DNA of 64,000 bases from Halomonas sp. BDJS001 (GCF_026104355.1 NZ_CP110535.1:3658001-3722000); one strand, 5' to 3'; positions 9,100 through 19,224 are shown, numbered from the stretch's first letter. The notes: generated by a model not told the origin, from the letters alone. Numbers and translations are program-made.

Positions 9100-9324
9100 A
9101 TGGATACGGGAACTTTTCGCGGTCTCATCACGCTGATCTTGATTTTCGCGTTTATCGGTATTGCCCTCTGGGCGTACTCCAAGCGACGCAAGCCAGATTT
9201 CGACGAAGCGGCTAATTTGCCCTTTGCCGACGACGATGAGCTACCGACCAGTGACAAGCACGCTTCGCGTGAACGCGACAGCGAAGCGCATTCCCGCGAC
9301 GACAGGGGAGATAAGAATATATGA
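9100..9324 (+). CDS. ccoQ: cbb3 oxidase small subunit CcoQ
   Basis: Protein of 74 residues with one membrane helix (about 7-28, LITLILIFAFIGIALWAY) and a charged cytoplasmic tail. CcoQ stabilises the cbb3 complex in other bacteria. It starts three bases after the ccoO stop and its TGA overlaps the ccoP ATG. Confidence 0.9.
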   Translation: MDTGTFRGLITLILIFAFIGIALWAYSKRRKPDFDEAANLPFADDDELPTSDKHASRERDSEAHSRDDRGDKNI

Positions 9325-10250
9325 ATAATCTATGGGGTGACTCCCTATCCGGCTTTTGGAGCGCCTGGATCATTATCATTACGCTGGGCACGATTGCGCT
9401 GAGCGTATGGATACTGCTGGCCAACCGCCGCACCGATAAAACGCCTGATGCAGACGGCAATGTAGAAACCACCGGCCACGCCGCCGATGGTATCGAAGAG
9501 TACGACAACCCACTGCCAAAGTGGTGGTTCCAGCTATTCGTTTTAACGGTGGTCTTTGCACTGGGCTATCTGGTGTTTTACCCCGGCCTGGGCAACTACG
9601 CAGGGCTGTTAGGCTGGTCTCAGGAGGGTCAATGGGAAGAGGAAGTTGCTCAGGCCGAAGAGCGCTTCACGCCGATTTTTTCCCAGTACCAGGAAGTCCC
9701 CATTCCGGAGCTTGCCGAAGACCCCGAAGCGATGCAGGTGGCTGAGCGCATCTACCAAAACAACTGCGCGGTATGCCACGGCTCCAACGCTCAGGGTGGT
9801 TACGGCTTTCCCAACCTGACCGATGACGACTGGCTATACGGTGGTGAACCAGAAAATATTCTGACCACACTTAACAACGGCCGTAATGGCCTTATGCCCG
9901 CCTGGCAGCAGTTGGGGCAGAACAATATCGAAAATCTAACCCAGTACGTTCTATCGCTTTCTAATGAAGAGCATGACGAAGAGCGGGCCGAACAGGGCGA
10001 AAGCACCTTTATGGCGGTGTGTGCTGCCTGCCACGGCCCAAGCGGAACGGGCAACACGGCTCTTGGTGCGCCTAACTTGACCGATGACATCTGGCTTTAC
10101 CTGGCACCGGGCCAAGAAGTGGGTGACTCTATCCGTCAAACGCTGCGCAATGGCCGCAACGGCCATATGCCTGCGCAAGCGGCATATATCGGTGAAGAGC
10201 GTGTTCACCTGGTTGCGGCCTACGTGTATAGCCTGCGCCTGGCGGACTGA
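9321..10250 (+). CDS. ccoP: cbb3 oxidase subunit III CcoP (dihaem c)
   Basis: Dihaem cytochrome c that accepts electrons from soluble cytochromes. Two N-terminal helices (about 12-34 and 69-91) are followed by two cytochrome c domains with CXXCH at CAVCHG (about 149) and CAACHG (about 235); Met ligands lie in NGLMPAW and NGHMPAQ. It overlaps ccoQ by four bases (ATGA), and a terminator follows. Confidence 0.96.
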   Translation: MNNLWGDSLSGFWSAWIIIITLGTIALSVWILLANRRTDKTPDADGNVETTGHAADGIEEYDNPLPKWWFQLFVLTVVFALGYLVFYPGLGNYAGLLGWSQEGQWEEEVAQAEERFTPIFSQYQEVPIPELAEDPEAMQVAERIYQNNCAVCHGSNAQGGYGFPNLTDDDWLYGGEPENILTTLNNGRNGLMPAWQQLGQNNIENLTQYVLSLSNEEHDEERAEQGESTFMAVCAACHGPSGTGNTALGAPNLTDDIWLYLAPGQEVGDSIRQTLRNGRNGHMPAQAAYIGEERVHLVAAYVYSLRLAD

Positions 10251-10292
10251 TGGATCGCTGATAGCGGCAACCGTCAGTAACGCTAACCAAGC

Positions 10293-10325
10293 AAGGGTGC
10301 GGCCCCAAACCGCACCCTTTCTTTA
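10293..10325 (+). terminator. Terminator after ccoNOQP
   Basis: AAGGGTGCGG (10293-10302) pairs with CCGCACCCTT (10310-10319) over a 7-base loop, followed by a T-rich run. It separates the structural ccoNOQP operon from the ccoGHIS assembly genes. Confidence 0.8.
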
Positions 10326-10348
10326 TACCCAACCCGATACAATATTAG

Positions 10349-10413
10349 CGAAGCACCAAAGACCGACTAAGCATCAAAATTAACTAAGCACTAAAATTTT
10401 ACCAAGCACCTCG
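10349..10413 (+). repeat. Four imperfect 17-18 bp spaced repeats upstream of ccoG
   Basis: AAGCAYYAAA-like units begin at 10351, 10369, 10386 and 10404 (spacing 18, 17, 18), the last more diverged. They fill the gap between the ccoP terminator and ccoG. Binding-site array or simple local duplication; function unknown. Confidence 0.5.
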
Positions 10414-10481
10414 TTTCACTGAGCAATTCATTTAATGGAAGGGTGCCATCTCTCCTGCCTTCTGAGCCGGGAAATATCGCC

Positions 10482-11918
10482 ATGGAAAAGATACCAAGCC
10501 AAGACGTCACACCGAACCCGGTGGGGCATCATACCCCCTCTGAAACGGTTACCCAGGAAATGTACGCCAAGCGTCGCCACATTTACGTGCGCGAAATTAA
10601 GGGTGTCTTCCAGAAGCTACGGCGCAGTGCCAACTGGGCGTTAATGCTGGTATTTTTTCTCTTACCGTGGATTAACATCGGTGATCGGCCGTTAATTCTA
10701 TTTGACCTGCCTAACCGTGAATTCCATATTTTTAGCGCCACCTTTTATCCTCAGGAGTTCATCCTGCTGTCGTGGCTGCTGATTATCTGTGCCTTTGGGC
10801 TGTTTTTTATTACCGTGTTTGCTGGCCGCGTATGGTGTGGCTATACCTGCCCGCAAAGCGTTTGGACGTTTCTATTCATTTGGCTTGAACACCGTATTGA
10901 GGGTTCGCGCAACCGGCGCATTAAACTCGACAGCCAGCCAATGAACGCCGAGAAAGCTTGGCGCAAAGGGGGTAAGCACGCCGCCTGGCTGCTCATTGCC
11001 CTCGCCACCGGCGTCACCTTTGTGGGTTACTTCACGCCAATTCGCGATTTGGTGACAGAGCTCCCCACCTTTGAAGCCCACGGTTGGTCTTACTTCTGGG
11101 TCGGTTTTTTTCTGGTTTTCACTTACCTCAATGCCGGCTGGCTGCGCGAACAAGTGTGCATCTATATGTGCCCCTACGCGCGTTTCCAATCAGTCATGTT
11201 TGACCGCGACACATTGATTGTCTCCTACGATGAGTCACGCGGCGAACCCCGTGGGCACCGTAAGAAAAGCCTGAGCCATCTTGAAGCCCGCGAGGCTGGC
11301 TATGGTGACTGTATCGACTGCGAGCTTTGTGTACAGGTCTGCCCTACCGGCATCGATATTCGCGATGGGCTGCAGTATGAGTGTATTACCTGCGCCGCCT
11401 GTATCGATGCCTGCGACAGCGTAATGGACAAAATGGGCTATCCGCGGGGGTTGGTGCGCTACACTAACGAAAACGCTCTAGAGGGTAAAAAGAGCCATAT
11501 TATGCGTCCACGCCTGATAGGCTACTTCACTGCACTGGTGCTGATGGTGGGCACCTTCACCTGGGCTATCAACGATCGCATGCCGCTCAATTTTGACGCT
11601 GAGCGCGAGCGCACCCAGCTCTACCAAGTGACTCGCGACGGTCAAATTAGCAATGTGTTTAGCCTGACTATCCGCAACCTGGATGATCAAGACCACGTCT
11701 ATCAGCTCAGCGTTACCGGACTGCCCAATTTAACCCTGGATAGCAGTACGATTAGCGTACCCGCGGGGGAGTCGCGCTTGAAAGTGGTCACAGTGACCGC
11801 CAGCCCCGACGATTTACAGCAACCCAGCCACCCCATTGTATTCACGCTGCAGGCTCAGCAGGATGCGGATATTCGCCTTGAGCGCGAGACCAGCTTCCTG
11901 GGCGATATTAGGAGATAA
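10482..11918 (+). CDS. ccoG: cbb3 oxidase assembly protein CcoG (FixG)
   Basis: Polyferredoxin membrane protein needed for cbb3 maturation, reported in other bacteria to reduce Cu(II) for delivery to the oxidase. Several helices lie in the first half, a CGYTCPQSVW motif near residue 120, and two 4Fe-4S clusters are seen in CIDCELCVQVCP and CITCAACIDACD (about 282-316). The C-terminal 120 residues form an Ig-like periplasmic domain. I use ATG 10482 (GGGAAA upstream); a GTG at 10443 is an alternative. Confidence 0.94.
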   Translation: MEKIPSQDVTPNPVGHHTPSETVTQEMYAKRRHIYVREIKGVFQKLRRSANWALMLVFFLLPWINIGDRPLILFDLPNREFHIFSATFYPQEFILLSWLLIICAFGLFFITVFAGRVWCGYTCPQSVWTFLFIWLEHRIEGSRNRRIKLDSQPMNAEKAWRKGGKHAAWLLIALATGVTFVGYFTPIRDLVTELPTFEAHGWSYFWVGFFLVFTYLNAGWLREQVCIYMCPYARFQSVMFDRDTLIVSYDESRGEPRGHRKKSLSHLEAREAGYGDCIDCELCVQVCPTGIDIRDGLQYECITCAACIDACDSVMDKMGYPRGLVRYTNENALEGKKSHIMRPRLIGYFTALVLMVGTFTWAINDRMPLNFDAERERTQLYQVTRDGQISNVFSLTIRNLDDQDHVYQLSVTGLPNLTLDSSTISVPAGESRLKVVTVTASPDDLQQPSHPIVFTLQAQQDADIRLERETSFLGDIRR

Positions 11919-11924
11919 AAAATT

Positions 11925-12458
11925 ATGTCATCCCTGCCCTCTGGAGATAAGGTGACGCCTTGGTACAAGCAGTTCTGGCCGTGGTTTTTGCTCGGCATAC
12001 TGTTTTCATCGATTATCGTCAGTACCGGCTTTGCGGTTATGTCGATCAAGAGCTTCGACGGCATGGTCGTTCAGGAAGATTATTACGAGCACGGCAAAGC
12101 CATTAACATGGTACTGGCCAAGCAGGAGCAGGCACGGGCACTCAACCTAAGCGCCGAGCTACGCCTTGATCCCCTTACCAGCGATATCGTGGTTGATTTA
12201 CGTGGCGACGCGCGCCCGGACGAACTCTACCTTGATCTCATCTTCCCTACTGAGAACGACCGCGACCAGTCGTTTGTGCTCGAGCATGTCCGCGATGGCC
12301 GCTATATCACCCAAGGCCCCGACAATCTGCGCTACCGCTGGTATCTGCAGATTCAGCCTGAGCAGGAAGGCGCCGATTGGCGCCTTACCGGCGAAGCCAC
12401 GTTCCCCAATGAACATAGCGTCACGCTACTACCGGGAGGACGCGAAGCGAGCGAATGA
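11925..12458 (+). CDS. ccoH: cbb3 assembly protein CcoH (FixH)
   Basis: FixH-family protein of 177 residues, with one N-terminal helix (about 15-40, FWPWFLLGILFSSIIVSTGFAVM in part) and a periplasmic beta-rich domain. CcoH stabilises the cbb3 complex during assembly. It sits six bases after ccoG with AGGAG upstream, and its TGA overlaps the ccoI ATG. Confidence 0.9.
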   Translation: MSSLPSGDKVTPWYKQFWPWFLLGILFSSIIVSTGFAVMSIKSFDGMVVQEDYYEHGKAINMVLAKQEQARALNLSAELRLDPLTSDIVVDLRGDARPDELYLDLIFPTENDRDQSFVLEHVRDGRYITQGPDNLRYRWYLQIQPEQEGADWRLTGEATFPNEHSVTLLPGGREASE

Positions 12459-14935
12459 GCGACGTAACGACTGCCGCGTCCTGCTATCACTGCGGTAACC
12501 CGGTACCCGCGGGAGCGCCTTGGACGATTACCCTGGATGACACCCCCAAGCCGCTTTGCTGCCCCGGCTGCGAAGCGGTGGCTCATGCCATTGTCGATGG
12601 TGGCCTGGAGAGCTACTACCGCTACCGTACCGAGCTACCCGAACGTCCGGATGAGCGTCAGGAAGCCAAGGCCGACACCTGGTCGGTGTTTGACGATCCC
12701 GGCCTGCAGGCGCAGTTTGTCCACCCCGATGGCGATGAGGGCAATGTAAAAGCCACCCTCGCCATTGAAGGCATCACCTGCGCAGCCTGCGCCTGGTTGA
12801 TTGAGCACCGCTTGAACGCCTTAACAGGCATTGCCTCCAGCGCGGTAAACTTGACCCACCACCGCCTGCGGGTGAGCTGGGATCCCCAGCAGTTGAAGCT
12901 CTCGCAACTGCTGGCTGAATTGGCTGCCATTGGCTACGACGCCCAGCCCTACGAGCCCGATCAAGCCCAAGCACGCCTGCAGCACGAAGAGCGTATGAAT
13001 GTGCGACGGCTGATTATCGCCGCTGTGGGCATGATGCAGGTGATGATGTTCTCGATCCCGATCTATGTCTCCGGCCCCGGTGAAATCAGCGACGACTTCT
13101 ACGCGCTGTTTCACTGGCTCTCCTTTGCGCTGGCCACGCCAGTGGTGTTTTTCTCCGCCCAGCCGTTTTTCCGCAACGCCCTGCGCGATCTGCGAACCGG
13201 CGTACTGGGCATGGATGTGCCGGTGTCGCTGGCGATTGGCGGCGCTTATCTTGCCAGCAGCTATGCCGTGCTATTCAACGTCGGCGAGGTCTATTTTGAC
13301 TCGGTGGCCATGTTCACCTTCTTTTTGCTGTTTGGCCGCTACGTCGAGGGCCGCGCCAGACGCCGCAGTGGTCATAGCGGCAACGCACTCAGCGGAGTGC
13401 TGCCGATTTCGGCCACGCGCCTCGAAAGCGATGGCAGCGAGCGCATTCTGCCCGCCAGCGAACTCGCTCCCGGTGATCGCGTATTGATCAAGCCCGGCCA
13501 TGGCGTGCCTGCTGATGGCATCATTGAGGAGGGTGAATCGAGTCTGGATGAATCGATGCTGACCGGCGAATACTTGCCAATCACCCGCCGCGTGGGCGAC
13601 CCCATTACCGGCGGGAGCCAAAACATGGAAAACCCGCTGGTGATCAGGGTAACTCACGCCGGGCGCGATGCTAGGGTAGCGGGCATCGTCGACCTTACCG
13701 ACCGTGCCTTCGCTAGCCGCCCTAGGCTTGCCCAGATGGCTGCCCGCATGGCACACCTGTTTGTGCTGCGTCTGCTAATAGTAACGGCTTGCGTGACAAT
13801 TGCCTGGTGGTTTATCAACCCCTCGCGGATGCTCTGGGTTCTGCTCTCGGTGCTGGTGGTAACCTGCCCTTGCGCGCTGGCTCTAGCCACCCCCGCGGCC
13901 CTCACCGCAGGCCATGGACAACTGCGTAAGCGCGGCGTTTTGATCACCCGCGCCGATGCCATGGAGACACTCTCGAACGTTACCCGGGTGATTTTCGATA
14001 AAACCGGCACCCTCACCCGCGGCGAGATGCAGCTGACCCAAACACAGCCTCTTGGCGATCTCACCGCTGAGCGCGCACGGGCCGTTGCCGCCGCCCTTGA
14101 GGCCCACTCGGAACACCCCATCGCCCGCGCCTTTCGGCCCTTCCGGGATGCGACCCTGCAAGCCAAAAATATTCACAGCCACACAGGGCAAGGACTTGAA
14201 GGGAGACTAAACGGCGCCCGTTGGCGGTTGGGAAAGCCCGAATTTGCCGTGGACAGGACTGTGGATGACGCCGTGGATAGCGTTATAGCGGCACCCGCCA
14301 AGGGCCAGTGGCTGCTGCTTAGCGAAAACGGCGAACCCCGTGCCTGGTTTGGCCTGCATGACGGCATTCGCGACGACGCTGCCGATACCATCTACGCCCT
14401 CCAGGCCCAGGGCTTAAGCGTGGAGCTACTCTCCGGCGATACCCAGGATGCAGTGGAAAGCCTGGCAGACCAGCTCAATCTCACCACCTGGCATGCAGGC
14501 GTCAGTCCAGAGGGCAAGCTGGCCAGGATGAAAGCGCTTCAAGCCGAAGGCGAAACCGTGGTGATGATAGGCGATGGCATTAACGACGTACCGGTGTTAG
14601 CGGGTGCCGATGTGGCGATTGCAATGAATGGGGCGACGGATTTAGCCCGCACCCGCGCCGATGCGGTGCTACTCAGCCCCCGTCTTATGCGGGTTTTTGA
14701 GGCCATCGAGATTTCCCGGGCGACGAGGCGTATCATGCGCCAGAACATGATTTGGTCAGTGTGCTACAACTTTTCGGCGCTGCCGCTGGCGGCGATGGGG
14801 CTGGTACCGCCCTGGCTAGCCGCGATTGGAATGTCGCTTAGCTCGCTGGTAGTGGTCGGTAACGCCCTACGACTGTCACGCTGGCGCCCCCAGCCTGTAC
14901 TATCGTCTGGCACTTCAACACCGGTAATCGCATGA
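12455..14935 (+). CDS. ccoI: Copper-transporting P-type ATPase CcoI (FixI)
   Basis: P1B-type ATPase of 826 residues that exports copper for the CcoN active site. Domains in order: N-terminal Cys-rich zinc-finger-like segment (CYHCGNPVPAG, then CCPGCEAVAH), heavy-metal-associated domain with GITCAACAW (about 106), membrane helices, TGE actuator loop (MLTGEYLP), CPC metal site (about 471), phosphorylation motif DKTGTLT (about 515), and GDGINDVPVLA. It overlaps its neighbours on both sides by four bases, so translation is probably coupled. Confidence 0.95.
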   Translation: MSDVTTAASCYHCGNPVPAGAPWTITLDDTPKPLCCPGCEAVAHAIVDGGLESYYRYRTELPERPDERQEAKADTWSVFDDPGLQAQFVHPDGDEGNVKATLAIEGITCAACAWLIEHRLNALTGIASSAVNLTHHRLRVSWDPQQLKLSQLLAELAAIGYDAQPYEPDQAQARLQHEERMNVRRLIIAAVGMMQVMMFSIPIYVSGPGEISDDFYALFHWLSFALATPVVFFSAQPFFRNALRDLRTGVLGMDVPVSLAIGGAYLASSYAVLFNVGEVYFDSVAMFTFFLLFGRYVEGRARRRSGHSGNALSGVLPISATRLESDGSERILPASELAPGDRVLIKPGHGVPADGIIEEGESSLDESMLTGEYLPITRRVGDPITGGSQNMENPLVIRVTHAGRDARVAGIVDLTDRAFASRPRLAQMAARMAHLFVLRLLIVTACVTIAWWFINPSRMLWVLLSVLVVTCPCALALATPAALTAGHGQLRKRGVLITRADAMETLSNVTRVIFDKTGTLTRGEMQLTQTQPLGDLTAERARAVAAALEAHSEHPIARAFRPFRDATLQAKNIHSHTGQGLEGRLNGARWRLGKPEFAVDRTVDDAVDSVIAAPAKGQWLLLSENGEPRAWFGLHDGIRDDAADTIYALQAQGLSVELLSGDTQDAVESLADQLNLTTWHAGVSPEGKLARMKALQAEGETVVMIGDGINDVPVLAGADVAIAMNGATDLARTRADAVLLSPRLMRVFEAIEISRATRRIMRQNMIWSVCYNFSALPLAAMGLVPPWLAAIGMSLSSLVVVGNALRLSRWRPQPVLSSGTSTPVIA

Positions 14936-15171
14936 CGATTCTGTATCTGCTTATTCCGCTTTCGCTAATCCTACTCGGCCTCGCCGTCTGGGCGTTTTTC
15001 TGGGCGGTGAAGAATGATCAGTTCGACGACCTGGAAGGGCCGGCGCACCGTATTCTGTTTGATGAAGATGAGAACGACCTCAGCCCTGAGCAGCGCCGCC
15101 AGCGTCAGCAGGCGAAGCGCTCTGAAACAGCAGCGAGAGAGACACCCGACGACCAAGAGCCACGGCCATGA
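14932..15171 (+). CDS. ccoS: cbb3 assembly protein CcoS (FixS)
   Basis: Short membrane protein of 79 residues with one helix (about 4-26) followed by KNDQFDDLEGPAHRILFDED, the hallmark of CcoS. The family is needed for cofactor insertion into cbb3 oxidase. It overlaps ccoI and the next gene by four bases each. Confidence 0.93.
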   Translation: MTILYLLIPLSLILLGLAVWAFFWAVKNDQFDDLEGPAHRILFDEDENDLSPEQRRQRQQAKRSETAARETPDDQEPRP

Positions 15172-15863
15172 ATCCGACGGGGCTCGATCTGCCGCCGCTC
15201 ATGGCGGCATTTGTGTTTGGCTTGATGGGCGGCGCCCACTGCATCGGCATGTGCGGCGGTATCATGAGCGCGCTCACCTTTGCCGTGCCCCCCAGCATGC
15301 GCCATCCAGCGCGCATGGGTGGCCTGCTGCTCAGCTACAATGCAGGCCGTATTATTAGCTATATGAGCGCAGGCGCACTGGTTGCCATGCTAGGCACGCT
15401 GTTTTCGCTGTCCGCTACGGCGCGACTGCTACTTCAGGTGTTTGCCGCGCTGATGCTGATCCTGATGGCACTCTATATCGCTAACTGGTGGAAGGGGCTG
15501 CTCAAGGTCGAAGCCGTTGGCCGCCGCCTCTGGCGTTTTATCGAACCTGTGGGACGGCGCTTGATGCCTGTGGTGCATCTTCCCCAAGCCTTTGCCCTGG
15601 GGGCCATTTGGGGCTGGCTACCCTGTGGGCTGGTCTACTCCATGTTGGCCTGGAGCTTGGCGATTGCCGACCCGCTCCAGGGTGCCCTGCTGATGGGCGC
15701 CTTTGGGCTTGGCACACTGCCGGCGCTGCTGGCCACGGGCCTGGCCGCGCGCCAGCTCAGCCATTTGATTCGCCACCCGGCAACGCGCAGCGTGGCGGCA
15801 CTGACGATTATCGCTTTTGCCCTGTGGCAGCTGTGGACGCTTTCGGCACACAACCTCCATTAG
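15168..15863 (+). CDS. DsbD_2 / TauE-SafE-type membrane protein of the cco cluster
   Basis: Polytopic membrane protein of 231 residues with about six helices and two small cysteine-containing motifs: GAHCIGMCGGIM (about 23-34) and WGWLPCGLVYSM (about 147-158). This CxxxC plus PCG pattern places it in the DsbD_2/SafE-like group that often follows ccoS. Transfer of metal or thiol electrons is likely by analogy; substrate unproven. Translationally coupled to ccoS. Confidence 0.8.
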   Translation: MNPTGLDLPPLMAAFVFGLMGGAHCIGMCGGIMSALTFAVPPSMRHPARMGGLLLSYNAGRIISYMSAGALVAMLGTLFSLSATARLLLQVFAALMLILMALYIANWWKGLLKVEAVGRRLWRFIEPVGRRLMPVVHLPQAFALGAIWGWLPCGLVYSMLAWSLAIADPLQGALLMGAFGLGTLPALLATGLAARQLSHLIRHPATRSVAALTIIAFALWQLWTLSAHNLH

Positions 15864-15883
15864 TATGACGTGGCTCAACGTTT

Positions 15884-15900
15884 CCCCCCACTCTGGGGGT
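15884..15900 (+). other. Short hairpin in gap before hemN
   Basis: CCCCC-actct-GGGGG lies in the 75-base gap before hemN without a following T run. It could be a weak mRNA structure; no FNR/ANR box is visible in the gap, so hemN may be cotranscribed with the cco assembly genes. Confidence 0.3.
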
Positions 15901-15938
15901 TAGTCTAGCGGCATTTCCTAACGTCGGAGTGCCCCTTC

Positions 15939-17372
15939 ATGCCCGTTCATGCCCCCGCTGCCTTGCCCATTGCATCTGCGGCAGCCGCCACTCCTATGCA
16001 GCCGGTATGGGATGAAGCCTTGCTGCGCCGCTACGACACTAGCGGCCCGCGCTATACTTCCTACCCTACGGCTCTGTCGTTTCACGACCAGTTTACGCCT
16101 GACGACCTGACCCAGGCGCTGGAGCGTAGCAATGCCAGTAAGCGTTCACTCTCACTGTATGTTCACGTACCCTTCTGCCGCAAGATCTGCTTCTACTGCG
16201 CGTGTAACAAAATCGCCACCAAGAACACCGCTCTGGCCGAGCCTTATATAGCCCGGCTAGACCGCGAGATGGTGCTGACTGCCCGCCACTTGAATACCTC
16301 ACGACCAGTGGAGCAATTGCACTGGGGTGGCGGTACGCCGACCTTTCTCAGCTTGAATCAGATGGGTGACCTGATTGATCGCCTGGACGCCCGTTTTGGC
16401 CTTTCATCGTCTGCTGATCGCGATTACGCCATTGAGATAGACCCTCGCGAAGCGGATGTGTTTACCCTGCGTCACCTACAGTCGTTAGGCTTTAACCGTA
16501 TTAGTCTGGGCGTGCAGGATTTAAGCCCGCTGGTGCAGAAAGCGATTAACCGCATTCAGCCTCGGGTACTTACCGAAACGCTGATGGAGGAGGCGCACCG
16601 CCTGGGCTTTCGCTCGCTCAATATTGATCTTATTTACGGGTTACCGTTTCAGACAGAAAAGAGCTTTGCGAATACGCTTCGCCAGGTAATTGACCTCAAC
16701 CCCGCGCGTCTTTCCGTGTTTAATTACGCGCACATGCCGGAGCGATTTGCCCCCCAGCGGCGTATTAACGTCGACGACTTGCCGGGTGGCGAAGAGAAAT
16801 TGGCAATTCTGCGCGCCACCATCGAGATGCTTACCGCGGCAGGCTACGTGCATATCGGCATGGATCACTTTGCCCGCCCTGACGATAGCCTGGCCATTGC
16901 CCAGCGCGACGGTTCGCTACAGCGCAACTTCCAAGGCTACTCCAGCCACGCCCAGTGCGATTTAATCGGGCTTGGCGTTTCGGCAATTTCGCGCATCGAT
17001 GACGTCTATGCGCAGAACCCTAGCGACCTGGCGCGCTATGAAGCGGCGTTGGATCAAGGCAAGCTTGCCACCGTACGCGGCGTGCGGCTGAGTGACGACG
17101 ACCTAATCCGCCGGGATGTGATTGAGCGGCTGATGTGCGATATGGGCATTGATCTGGCGGCGGTCAGCCAGCGCTGGAACATTGATGCCCCCCGCTATTT
17201 TGCACCCGCGCTGGAACGTTTACAGGGCGCCGAGCAAGATGGCCTAATCATCCGTAGAGGTGATCAACTTATTGCCACGCCCATGGGGCGGCTGCTTATT
17301 CGCCATTTAGCCATGGCGTTCGATGCCCATCTTTCTGGGCAAACGGGACAGCGCTACTCTAAGATTGTCTAA
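15939..17372 (+). CDS. hemN: Oxygen-independent coproporphyrinogen III oxidase HemN
   Basis: Radical SAM enzyme of anaerobic haem biosynthesis, converting coproporphyrinogen III to protoporphyrinogen IX in the cytoplasm. The cluster motif CRKICFYCAC (CX3CX2C plus the extra Cys typical of HemN) lies at about residues 78-87, GGGTPTFL at about 130, and the C-terminal HemN domain has DVIERLMC. Length 477 is slightly above the usual 450-460 owing to a low-complexity Ala/Pro N-terminus. It sits between the cco assembly genes and the Anr gene, as in pseudomonads. Confidence 0.95.
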   Translation: MPVHAPAALPIASAAAATPMQPVWDEALLRRYDTSGPRYTSYPTALSFHDQFTPDDLTQALERSNASKRSLSLYVHVPFCRKICFYCACNKIATKNTALAEPYIARLDREMVLTARHLNTSRPVEQLHWGGGTPTFLSLNQMGDLIDRLDARFGLSSSADRDYAIEIDPREADVFTLRHLQSLGFNRISLGVQDLSPLVQKAINRIQPRVLTETLMEEAHRLGFRSLNIDLIYGLPFQTEKSFANTLRQVIDLNPARLSVFNYAHMPERFAPQRRINVDDLPGGEEKLAILRATIEMLTAAGYVHIGMDHFARPDDSLAIAQRDGSLQRNFQGYSSHAQCDLIGLGVSAISRIDDVYAQNPSDLARYEAALDQGKLATVRGVRLSDDDLIRRDVIERLMCDMGIDLAAVSQRWNIDAPRYFAPALERLQGAEQDGLIIRRGDQLIATPMGRLLIRHLAMAFDAHLSGQTGQRYSKIV

Positions 17373-17454
17373 TCATCTTATTGCAGGCATGCTAACGCCA
17401 CTACAATAAGTAAGAATTTACTAATTTTACCCTGACCCACTCAAGGAGCATCGT

Positions 17455-18201
17455 ATGTTGGAACCCATGAGCAGCCGGCGCTCGCTACTCCACGAAGCGC
17501 GCTGCCAAACCTGCAGCCTTAGCTCGCTGTGCCTGCCGCTTGCCCTTGAGTTGGACGATATGGGGCAGTTCGATGCGATTATTCGCCGCCGTGCGCCGCT
17601 GAAAAAAGGCGAGCCTCTGTTTCGCCAAGGTGACACTTTCACCAGCGTTTACGCGGTGCGTTCAGGGAGTTTGAAACAGATCACCGCTGAAGGTAACGGC
17701 AGCGAACAGTTGACAAACTTCTACCTGCCCAGTGAACTGGTGGGACTGGATGGCATTGACGAAGAGCACTACCCCGGTAGCGTTATTGCACTGGAAACCA
17801 CCACCGTCTGCGAGATCCCTTTTGACCGTCTGGATCTACTCTCGGAAGAGATCCCTGAGCTACGTGGCCAGCTGTATCGCAGCATGAGCAAAGAGTTACG
17901 TGATGATCGTCGTATGATGCGTCTGCTGTCGCGTAAAACCGCGGATCAGCGGCTGGCGAGCTTCCTGATTACGCTCTCGGATCGTTTTCGTCGCCGGGGC
18001 TACTCACCCTATAGTTTTCGCCTCTCAATGCCCAGAGCCGATATTGGCAACTACCTGGGCTTAGCAGTGGAAACCGTCAGCCGCATTTTAAGCCGCTTTC
18101 AGCAGCAGAACGTGGTAGCGGTTTCCGGGCGAGAGGTCAATATTCTCGACATGCCGCGCTTGATTACCCTCGCTGAAGAGGAAGAGCAAACGGTTAGCTG
18201 A
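17455..18201 (+). CDS. anr: CRP/FNR-family oxygen sensor Anr/Fnr
   Basis: Global oxygen-responsive regulator with a 4Fe-4S cluster. N-terminal Cys 17, 20 and 26 ([10 protein letters not shown]) plus Cys about 119 (VCEIPFD) match the four FNR ligands. The cyclic-nucleotide-like barrel spans about 30-150, the dimer helix follows, and the HTH_CRP ends in [12 protein letters not shown], whose ExxSR recognition residues indicate the TTGAT half-site. AAGGAG lies six bases before ATG 17455. It is the likely activator of the ccoN promoter at 6961. Its end overlaps convergent ttcA by eight bases. Confidence 0.95.
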   Translation: MLEPMSSRRSLLHEARCQTCSLSSLCLPLALELDDMGQFDAIIRRRAPLKKGEPLFRQGDTFTSVYAVRSGSLKQITAEGNGSEQLTNFYLPSELVGLDGIDEEHYPGSVIALETTTVCEIPFDRLDLLSEEIPELRGQLYRSMSKELRDDRRMMRLLSRKTADQRLASFLITLSDRFRRRGYSPYSFRLSMPRADIGNYLGLAVETVSRILSRFQQQNVVAVSGREVNILDMPRLITLAEEEEQTVS

Positions 18202-19114
18202 CGTTAAAGGCCTGGATGCGCCCTGCCAGCAGTTCCGCCTGTTTGGCCTCTAAGCCTTCAAAATCAAACAGGCTGCGGTCTGCCAACTGGGAGGGCGCAA
18301 TATTGGTCACCGCTTTAAACATGCTTTCCAGGCGGCCCGGAAACTTTTTGTCCCACTCGGCGAGCATCTCTTTGACCACCTGACGCTGCATATTGGGCTG
18401 TGAGCCGCAGAGGTTGCAGGGGATGATCGGGAATTCCATCAACCGCGAAAATTCAGCAATATCAGCCTCTTTGCAGTAAGCCAATGGGCGAATAACGATA
18501 TTTTTTCCATCATCGGATAACAGCTTGGGCGGCATCGCTTTCAGGTTGCCGCCGAAGAACATATTCAGAAACAGGGTTTCGAGGATATCTTCCCGATGAT
18601 GGCCAAGAGCAATCTTATTGGCGCCAATCTCTTCGGCAAACCCATACAGCGAGCCACGCCGCAGCCGTGAACAGAGCGCGCAGGTGGTTTTGCCTTCTGG
18701 GGTCTTCTCCTTCACCACCGAATAGGTATCGCGCTCGACAATATGGTACTCCACGCCCAGCTTATCCAGATAGGCAGGCAGCACGTGTTCGGGAAAACCC
18801 GGCTGCTTCTGATCCAGATTGACCGCCACCAGTGAAAAATTAACCGGCGCATTGCGCTGCAAGTTGCGCAGAATCTCCAGCATGGTGTAGCTGTCCTTGC
18901 CGCCGGATAGGCACACCATCACGCGGTCGCCTTCATTGATCATTTGGTAATCAATAATCGCATTGCCCACTTCCCGGCGCAGACGCTTTTGCAGCTTGTT
19001 AAATTCACGCTTCTGCTTGGCATCAGCCAGCTCTGGCTGGTTTTGCTCAGCGTTAGCTGGGGTGGCTACAACTGTATCAAGGTGAGCAGGATCAAAGTGA
19101 TCAAGAGATTGCAT
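18194..19114 (-). CDS. ttcA: tRNA 2-thiocytidine(32) synthetase TtcA
   Basis: PP-loop ATPase that thiolates C32 of some tRNAs using a 4Fe-4S cluster. SGGKDS lies near residues 70-75, the cluster cysteines are in [12 protein letters not shown] and [11 protein letters not shown], and [10 protein letters not shown] follows the family. Length 306 matches. Convergent with anr, with overlapping ends. Confidence 0.95.
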   Translation of the reverse strand: MQSLDHFDPAHLDTVVATPANAEQNQPELADAKQKREFNKLQKRLRREVGNAIIDYQMINEGDRVMVCLSGGKDSYTMLEILRNLQRNAPVNFSLVAVNLDQKQPGFPEHVLPAYLDKLGVEYHIVERDTYSVVKEKTPEGKTTCALCSRLRRGSLYGFAEEIGANKIALGHHREDILETLFLNMFFGGNLKAMPPKLLSDDGKNIVIRPLAYCKEADIAEFSRLMEFPIIPCNLCGSQPNMQRQVVKEMLAEWDKKFPGRLESMFKAVTNIAPSQLADRSLFDFEGLEAKQAELLAGRIQAFNVS

Positions 19115-19224
19115 GGTATAGGCACTGCCGAGGGTATGGTGAAGAGAAGAGGTGCTACACAGAAATAATTGGGGGCTATTCTAACAACACTCTTCGCCTT
19201 GACCCAACTACTCGTGGCTCCTCC

